A DNA stretch of 5,725 bases, taken from ANME-2 cluster archaeon (GTDB taxonomy: Archaea; Halobacteriota; Methanosarcinia; Methanosarcinales; Methanocomedenaceae). Shown here one piece after another: positions 1 to 4,148 of this stretch. Every line of letters starts with the position of its first letter. Within the stretch, counting starts at the first letter, position 1. The stretch is from the NCBI GenBank assembly GCA_023544495.1, contig JAMJFV010000127.1:1-5725 (forward strand), given 5' to 3'. The position numbers were made by a program, and so were the translations under genes. Below the pieces are notes generated by a model that made no database searches, was not told where the DNA came from, and saw only the letters and a list, made by a program, of their open reading frames with translations.

Positions 1-960
1 AGGGACCTGGTGGAAAAACGGATCGGTAGCATATATCTCTCTAACAGCGATGCGTTTGTTGAGAAAGAACTCTCAGGGGCAGGACTCAAACACGATGAGC
101 TGCAAAAGATCGACCTGTCCGTGGTCTACGGGGATACGGACAGCGTGTTCGTAAAACTGTCCCCGGAAGGTATCTCTTTGGAGAATGCCGGTACTGTGGG
201 ACGGAAAATTGCCAGGACCGTATCTGCTGAATTACCTGATCCCATGGAACTTGAATTCGAGAGTTTTGCCAGGCGCTCAATATTCATTGCAAAGAAACGC
301 TATGCAGTATGGGTATTTGAACCATCTGCAGAAGGCTGGTCCGACAGTATCAAGGTCAAAGGCATGGAAACGGTCAGACGGGACTGGTGTGAACTTACCA
401 GTAAGACCCTGAACCAGGTGCTTGAACTGGTACTGAAAGAAGGAAGGGTCGAGGATGCGGTGAGCTATGTGAGGGGAGTTATCAACAGTGTGCGCAACAT
501 TGACCTTGAAAAAGACCCCTCGGTACTGGAAGACCTTATACTCACCCGCAGGTACACCAAGAAGAGCGAAAATTACCAGAACAAACAGCCTCATGTCATG
601 GTTATCGAGAAAATGAAAAAACGTTCAGGTTTTGTGCCGCCCATCGGGGATAGGATCCCTTTTGTGATAATAGCGGGACCGGGACAGCTTGCTGACAAGG
701 CAGAAGACCCCGAATATGTGAAAGCGAACAACCTGTCGCTGGATGTTAATTACTATATAAAGAAACAGATACTGCCTCCTGTAGAGCGCATCCTGCGTGA
801 ATTCGGAGTAGACGCTTCGTTTTTGGATTATGATGAAAAGCAATCGGGGCTGGGAGATTTCGGCTGTGGCGGCAGTATTGTGAACGAGCATGTAGCCACA
901 CAGGGTGACAGGGGACTGAAAAAACCGAAAAAATGCCAGTCAAAATTATTTGATTTTTAA
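1..960 (+). CDS. polB: Family B DNA polymerase, C-terminal part (5' end outside the window)
   Basis: This is the C-terminal 319 residues of an archaeal family B replicative or repair DNA polymerase, which copies DNA and normally carries a 3'-5' exonuclease in its N-terminal half (not seen here). The frame is open from base 1, so the GTG at 10 is not the real start. Visible motifs, numbered from base 1, are motif C YGDTDS at 43-48 with the metal-binding aspartates D45 and D47, the KKRY motif at 98-101, KGMETVRRDW at 120-129, and a thumb segment with a QPHV motif near 195-198. The protein ends in QSKLFDF (313-319), which resembles a PCNA-interacting peptide. Known PolB proteins have about 750-950 residues, so more than half lies upstream. 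The stop is followed after 19 nt by the next gene. The family assignment is very secure; replicative versus repair role is inference. Confidence 0.96.
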   Translation, partial: RDLVEKRIGSIYLSNSDAFVEKELSGAGLKHDELQKIDLSVVYGDTDSVFVKLSPEGISLENAGTVGRKIARTVSAELPDPMELEFESFARRSIFIAKKRYAVWVFEPSAEGWSDSIKVKGMETVRRDWCELTSKTLNQVLELVLKEGRVEDAVSYVRGVINSVRNIDLEKDPSVLEDLILTRRYTKKSENYQNKQPHVMVIEKMKKRSGFVPPIGDRIPFVIIAGPGQLADKAEDPEYVKANNLSLDVNYYIKKQILPPVERILREFGVDASFLDYDEKQSGLGDFGCGGSIVNEHVATQGDRGLKKPKKCQSKLFDF

Positions 961-967
961 TTTCAAC

Positions 968-975
968 GAGGAGGT
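968..975 (+). promoter_or_regulatory. Ribosome binding site of the metallohydrolase gene
   Basis: GAGGAGGT lies 4 nt before the ATG at 980 and is a near-perfect complement of the archaeal 16S rRNA 3' end. It decides the start: an in-frame ATG at 950, inside the polymerase gene, has no comparable site and would add ten residues unlike the family's N-terminus. Confidence 0.85.
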
Positions 976-979
976 AATC

Positions 980-1621
980 ATGGAAGTCCATAACATTAAC
1001 AGTTCCCCATACGATGCCAACGCATACCTGATAGTGGCACCGGCACCAGTGTTGGTAGATGTGGGCATGAATGCGTCCTATCTACTTGACCGGATTTCAG
1101 CCATAATGGAACCCACCGACATAGAGACCATAATCCTTACCCACGGTCATTATGACCACTGGGGTGCGGTGGAAGAGGTGAGTAGTGCAACGGGAGCAGA
1201 TATTGTAATCCATGCCCGGGATGCGCACATGCTTACTGATCGAATGGTCAGTGCCGCTGCCATGTTCAATGGCGAGGCGGCATCGTTCATTCCTGAAAGG
1301 CTGCTGCATGAGAACGATACGATCGACCTGGGGGACGGTAGCGGTCTGGAGGTCATCCATACACCGGGACACACGCCCGGATGCATATGCCTGTACCATG
1401 CACCTACAAGGTCATTATTCTCAGGCGACACCGTGTTCCAGGGCGGCGGTTTCGGGCGTACTGACCTCGCAGGCGGTGACCACCGCTGGCTTTTGGATTC
1501 ACTGGAGCGTCTGACACGAATGAATGTGGATGTGCTCTATCCCGGGCACGGCGAGGTGACAGCCGATAATGCAGCAGGCCAGATACGGATGTCACTGCAA
1601 CTTGCAAGGACCTATATGTGA
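980..1621 (+). CDS. Metallo-beta-lactamase fold hydrolase, glyoxalase II-like
   Basis: A 213-residue cytoplasmic hydrolase of the metallo-beta-lactamase superfamily; it has no signal peptide or membrane segment. The full set of metal ligands is present: the HxHxDH motif in THGHYDHWG (H55, H57, D59, H60), H131 in PGHTPG, D150 in FSGDTVF and H190 in YPGHGE. The segment at 155-167 (GGGFGRTDLAGGD) is typical of the glyoxalase II / YcbL / ETHE1-like branch, which acts on thioesters or persulfides. About 210 residues fits the compact members that lack the long C-terminal glutathione-binding helices of true glyoxalase II. The substrate is therefore not settled, and in an archaeon glutathione is an unlikely partner. 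The gene sits 19 nt after polB and may be read from the same transcript; I see no functional link. Family is certain, substrate unknown. Confidence 0.93.
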   Translation: MEVHNINSSPYDANAYLIVAPAPVLVDVGMNASYLLDRISAIMEPTDIETIILTHGHYDHWGAVEEVSSATGADIVIHARDAHMLTDRMVSAAAMFNGEAASFIPERLLHENDTIDLGDGSGLEVIHTPGHTPGCICLYHAPTRSLFSGDTVFQGGGFGRTDLAGGDHRWLLDSLERLTRMNVDVLYPGHGEVTADNAAGQIRMSLQLARTYM

Positions 1622-1641
1622 TAGAACCCTGATGCCAAATG

Positions 1642-1663
1642 ATTATCCCTATTGGTGGATAAT
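1642..1663 (+). repeat. 7-bp perfect inverted repeat over a ribosome binding site
   Basis: ATTATCC (1642-1648) and GGATAAT (1657-1663) are exact reverse complements separated by 8 nt. In RNA they would form a small hairpin whose loop and right arm contain the GGTGG ribosome binding site (1654-1658) of the gene starting at 1666. No T-run follows, so a terminator is unlikely. It could be an RNA structure that lowers translation, a protein-binding operator, or chance. Confidence 0.5.
1654..1658 (+). promoter_or_regulatory. Ribosome binding site for the gene at 1666
   Basis: GGTGG lies 7 nt before the ATG at 1666 and 13 nt before the in-frame ATG at 1672, so spacing favours 1666. The match is moderate (GGTG is part of the archaeal anti-SD complement GGAGGTGATC). 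Confidence 0.55.
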
Positions 1664-1665
1664 GA

Positions 1666-1965
1666 ATGTTTATGGAATATGATATTAAAGTGCATACATG
1701 GTGGGAGCACAGGATAAGAAAGATCAGCATACGCTCAGGTGAGAATAAGTTGAGTATCTGGTTTGCCCATTTCGGGGAACTGGACCTGGAGGATAAGAAG
1801 ACCCGGAACATCTTTGCAGGTATCATGCAGGGTATCTTCGGACCAGCGGTGGAAACGCCTTCCGTACATTTAGATATTGTCAGGGGTGATACGATAAAAC
1901 TTTCCCGGCGTGTACGAAATACTGAAGAGATAATGGACAGTTTCAGGGAGGCTTTTGGGGAGTGA
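1666..1965 (+). CDS. Conserved-looking hypothetical protein, 99 residues
   Basis: I do not recognise this protein. It is a 99-residue soluble polypeptide without cysteines, signal peptide or membrane segment. The N-terminal part (about 4-40) alternates hydrophobic and charged residues, as in beta strands, and contains an aromatic/histidine patch HTWWEH at 10-15. A short glycine-containing helix-like stretch follows (47-59), then another strand-like stretch (66-80), then a C-terminal helix (about 84-98). It reads as a small alpha/beta domain. Normal-looking coding composition, the ribosome binding site at 1654-1658 and a 4-nt overlap with the next gene support it as a real gene. The overlap suggests translational coupling and joint action with the DUF5788-like protein. 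The upstream inverted repeat overlies its ribosome binding site. The start could instead be the ATG at 1672, two codons shorter. Confidence 0.8.
   Translation: MFMEYDIKVHTWWEHRIRKISIRSGENKLSIWFAHFGELDLEDKKTRNIFAGIMQGIFGPAVETPSVHLDIVRGDTIKLSRRVRNTEEIMDSFREAFGE
1946..1951 (+). promoter_or_regulatory. Ribosome binding site for the GTG start at 1962
   Basis: GGGAGG inside the end of the preceding gene lies 10 nt before the GTG at 1962. It supports this GTG as the start; the nearby ATG at 1978 is in another frame. Confidence 0.55.
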
Positions 1966-2447
1966 AGAATACGAATAATGAGCATTCCGGTGAAGGTGAA
2001 GAACAATTTGATATGGACTCACTTATCTCACAGGATGAGCGGGAGCATATGTTGTTCGAACTGCACAGGTATCTGGTCTGGGTCGGGGTGGTCTTACCCG
2101 AGGAAATTGACATTGACGACCAGCACATTAAACTGCATGACCTTATCTGGAAATTGATCCAGAAGGAAAGCCTGACAGAAAATGAACGAAAATGTGTTAA
2201 GGGTTTGATCTACAGTCTTGAGCAAAAAGAAAAACTTGATGAAGAGCGGATAGAGAAAGCAAAACTCACCAGGGCACAGGCAGAACAACTTCATAGTGAA
2301 GCAGCCGGGTTATTAAGGGCTATCATGGACTTGAGGGACCTGGAGGAAGGCAGGATCAGGAAGGCTGATTTTGATGAGGTGTCAACAAGGGGCAGGGTTC
2401 AGGATGCCAGGCGCTGGATGAATTTTGTAAAGCAGATGAAAGAGTGA
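1962..2447 (+). CDS. DUF5788-like charged helical protein
   Basis: A 161-residue, highly charged, soluble protein beginning with GTG. Its GTGA start shares 4 nt with the stop of the preceding gene, so the two are probably translated in a coupled way. After a variable acidic N-terminus (1-22) comes a helix and a hydrophobic stretch ending in LPEEI (about 30-49). Long charged helices rich in E, K and R then run from about 65 to 135 with coiled-coil character. It ends with RRWMNFVKQMKE (150-161). From memory, the overall order and the RRWM-F-KQ ending resemble DUF5788, a euryarchaeal family of unknown function known from haloarchaea and methanogens; this has not been checked by search. No catalytic motif is visible. 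A structural or nucleic-acid/protein-binding role is possible but unproven. The iron-sulfur gene follows after 10 nt. Confidence 0.82.
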   Translation: MKNTNNEHSGEGEEQFDMDSLISQDEREHMLFELHRYLVWVGVVLPEEIDIDDQHIKLHDLIWKLIQKESLTENERKCVKGLIYSLEQKEKLDEERIEKAKLTRAQAEQLHSEAAGLLRAIMDLRDLEEGRIRKADFDEVSTRGRVQDARRWMNFVKQMKE

Positions 2448-2457
2448 TAGAGATACG

Positions 2458-3273
2458 ATGTACGAACGGTTAAAGAGCGAAATTCTCGAAACGTGCGCAG
2501 GGCTGGATATTCCCATGGTAGGCGTAGCACCTGTGGAGCGGTGGGACACACCCCTGTTCAAACCGTGGGTACCCGAACCGTTCCAGCCCCGGTATATTTT
2601 TCCCGAAGCGCGCTCGGTCATCGTCCTGGGCCTGCCCGTAAGCCTGCCGGTCATCGAGACCACGCCGTCCATCTATTACCATGAACTCTACCGCACCATC
2701 AACAGCCTGCTGGACCAGTACGGATACCGGCTGTCCAATTTTCTGAACCGGAAAGGATACCCATCGATATTTGTTCCCAGGGACGGATACGGGGATATTG
2801 ATGTGCTGATCGACAATCCTGTGGCCTTCTTCTCACACAAGCATGCGGCTTTCCTGGCAGGACTTGGCAGTTTCGGGGTGAACAATACGCTGCTGACAAA
2901 GGAATATGGGCCCCGGGTAAGGTTCACGTCCATCTTTACCGCAGCCGAATTACCGCCAGACCCGTTGCCGGGGGAAGAGCTGTGCATCAGGTGCATGGAC
3001 TGTGTGAAGCAATGTCCTGTGGGTGCCATTGATGAGAAAGATTATCCCGACGGGCTCATACGCAAAGACCTGTGCGCCAGGTACAGCAAGAACCTGCGCG
3101 ACCGGTATATCTCACCGTGCGGTGTGTGCATTAAGGTATGCCCGGTCGGGGAGGACAGGGTGCTGTACAAAAGGGAGGATGTTTCCATTTATGGGGATAC
3201 GAGTAAGGATTCTGAATTGCGGGATGCGTGGAAGCATGTGCGGAGATATGGTGGAAAAAACAGCCGCCCATAA
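2458..3273 (+). CDS. QueG-like double [4Fe-4S] cluster protein (short form)
   Basis: A 271-residue cytoplasmic iron-sulfur protein related to epoxyqueuosine reductase (QueG) and the reductive dehalogenase fold. The N-terminal 165 residues resemble the QueG substrate/cobalamin region, with the signature AGLGSFGVNNTLLTKEYGPR at 134-153 and a possible counterpart of the catalytic aspartate at D119 (DNP). Cluster ligands follow: C176, C179, C182 and C186 in CxxCxxCxxxCP, then C206, C221, C224 and C228. That is enough for two [4Fe-4S] centres in the crossed ferredoxin pattern. QueG proteins have about 310-380 residues; the shorter C-terminus lacks HEAT-like repeats. Archaea normally make archaeosine, not queuosine, so the QueG reaction is doubtful and an unknown reductase is more likely. 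It lies 10 nt after the DUF5788-like gene with only a weak ribosome binding site (GTGAT, 2444-2448). GC content is visibly higher than in that neighbour. Confidence 0.9.
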   Translation: MYERLKSEILETCAGLDIPMVGVAPVERWDTPLFKPWVPEPFQPRYIFPEARSVIVLGLPVSLPVIETTPSIYYHELYRTINSLLDQYGYRLSNFLNRKGYPSIFVPRDGYGDIDVLIDNPVAFFSHKHAAFLAGLGSFGVNNTLLTKEYGPRVRFTSIFTAAELPPDPLPGEELCIRCMDCVKQCPVGAIDEKDYPDGLIRKDLCARYSKNLRDRYISPCGVCIKVCPVGEDRVLYKREDVSIYGDTSKDSELRDAWKHVRRYGGKNSRP

Positions 3274-3348
3274 AAAATGTGTTATATAATATGTGTACAT
3301 TATGTGTAATCCACTATTTTGGACAATACAACATGAGGAGGATAACAA
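3274..3348 (+). promoter_or_regulatory. Intergenic promoter region of the AIM24-family gene
   Basis: This 75-nt A/T-rich spacer carries a TATA-like element TTATATAAT at 3282-3290, preceded by an A-rich stretch that could serve as BRE. By archaeal spacing (about 25-27 nt) transcription would begin near 3310-3315, giving a leader of about 35 nt. The hexamer ATGTGT occurs three times, at 3277, 3291 and 3302, around the TATA element and before the expected start, where a regulator could act. The start site is inferred, not seen. Confidence 0.6.
3335..3341 (+). promoter_or_regulatory. Ribosome binding site of the AIM24-family gene
   Basis: GAGGAGG ends 7 nt before the ATG at 3349, a strong archaeal Shine-Dalgarno site with good spacing that fixes this start. 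Confidence 0.85.
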
Positions 3349-4041
3349 ATGGCACGATACTCAATAGACGAATTCATAGATTCTACAGGACAGCGTGACC
3401 TTAAAGAGGGTACATTCGAACTGGAACGGGACCGGATGCTTGAGATCAATCTCGAGGGCAAGGTCTGGTCAAAGATGGGATCGATGGTTGCATACCTGGG
3501 AGACATCAAATTTACCAGGGAAGGCGTGCTTGAGCACGGGATCGGTAAAATGTTGAAAAAAGCTGTCACAGGGGAAGGCGTACGCCTGACAAAGGCAGAA
3601 GGTGCCGGCAAATTGTACCTGGCTGATGCTGGTAAGAAGATATCTATTATCAATCTGGAGAACCAGTCCATATTTGTCAACGGGAATGACCTGCTTGCAT
3701 TCGAGGAATCGATCCAGTGGGATATAAAAATGCTGAAAAAGGTTGCCGGGTTAATGTCAGGCGGTCTGTTCAATGTAAAGCTTGAAGGGACCGGCATGGT
3801 CGCAATAACCACACACTATGACCCGCTGACGCTCAGGGTAACACCGGACAGACCTGTATTTACCGATCCCAATGCTACGGTAGCATGGTCAGGTAACCTG
3901 AAACCAGACCTTAAAACAGATATTTCACTCAAGTCATTTGTTGGACGGACCAGCGGTGAATCATTACAGATGGCCTTTAAGGGAGACGGTTTTGTGGTCA
4001 TCCAGCCGTATGAGGAAGTATATTTCCAGGCCGGAGCATGA
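3349..4041 (+). CDS. AIM24 / TIGR00266-family protein
   Basis: A 230-residue protein of the AIM24 family, named after a yeast mitochondrial protein and widespread in bacteria and archaea without a defined biochemical activity. The family folds into a beta-rich barrel-like structure reminiscent of the TRAP RNA-binding protein. Supporting features are the N-terminal segment KVWSKMGSMVAYLGDIKF (38-55), repeated glycine-punctuated strands such as GEGVRLTKAEGAGKLYLAD (75-93), and the closing GDGFVVIQPYEEVYF near the C-terminus. There is no signal peptide, transmembrane helix or catalytic motif. About 220-250 residues is the usual length, so the gene looks complete. It has its own TATA promoter and strong ribosome binding site and is probably transcribed alone or with clpB, which follows after 107 nt. 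A membrane or stress-related role is only a guess from the family and the neighbour. Confidence 0.9.
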   Translation: MARYSIDEFIDSTGQRDLKEGTFELERDRMLEINLEGKVWSKMGSMVAYLGDIKFTREGVLEHGIGKMLKKAVTGEGVRLTKAEGAGKLYLADAGKKISIINLENQSIFVNGNDLLAFEESIQWDIKMLKKVAGLMSGGLFNVKLEGTGMVAITTHYDPLTLRVTPDRPVFTDPNATVAWSGNLKPDLKTDISLKSFVGRTSGESLQMAFKGDGFVVIQPYEEVYFQAGA

Positions 4042-4061
4042 AAAAGAGAATATTGTTATTC

Positions 4062-4071
4062 CTTCCGGAAG
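4062..4071. repeat. 10-bp perfect palindrome
   Basis: CTTCCGGAAG is self-complementary with no loop, so it suits a dimeric DNA-binding protein better than an RNA hairpin. It lies about 80 nt before the clpB start and 20 nt after the AIM24-family stop. A 10-bp palindrome can arise by chance, so function is uncertain. Confidence 0.4.
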
Positions 4072-4135
4072 AGATGTCCATAGAATCCTGACCTATTTGG
4101 CAATCTATTAATCCAACAAACGATATCTTAATAGT

Positions 4136-4144
4136 GGAGTGATC
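4136..4144 (+). promoter_or_regulatory. Ribosome binding site of clpB
   Basis: GGAGTGATC differs from the full archaeal anti-SD complement GGAGGTGATC by one missing G and lies 4 nt before the ATG at 4149, which fixes the clpB start. Confidence 0.85.
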
Positions 4145-4148
4145 AACA

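Larger units (their letters stand above)
4042..4148 (+). promoter_or_regulatory. Spacer upstream of clpB, probable promoter region
   Basis: This 107-nt spacer is A/T-rich and probably carries the clpB promoter, but no single TATA box stands out; CTATTTGG (4093-4100) and CTATTAAT (4105-4112) are weak candidates. A perfect 10-bp palindrome, CTTCCGGAAG, lies at 4062-4071, and TTGG (4097-4100) and CCAA (4113-4116) form a 4-bp inverted pair. Heat-shock genes of archaea often have an operator near the start, but none of these matches a published operator that I can vouch for. No T-run terminator for the preceding gene is obvious. Confidence 0.4.

Noticed and set aside
10..12. GTG as the start of the polymerase frame
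   Set aside because: The frame is open to base 1 and the protein is clearly the C-terminal part of PolB; the real start lies upstream of the window.
950..979. Earlier ATG for the metallohydrolase
   Set aside because: It overlaps the polymerase end and lacks a ribosome binding site; the GAGGAGGT at 968-975 points to the ATG at 980.
1649..1665. Transcription terminator after the metallohydrolase gene
   Set aside because: The stem at 1642-1663 is not followed by a T-run, and it sits directly on the next gene's ribosome binding site.
1404..2006. Open reading frame of 200 codons on the - strand
   Set aside because: It crosses three + strand genes with better support and has no recognisable domain or ribosome binding site.
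3300..3812. Open reading frame of 170 codons on the - strand
   Set aside because: It is antisense to the AIM24-family gene and its promoter, with composition typical of a shadow frame.
4063..4070. TTCCGGAA as a eukaryotic-type heat-shock element (TTCnnGAA)
   Set aside because: Archaea have no HSF; two half-sites are expected by chance. The palindrome is reported only as a possible operator.
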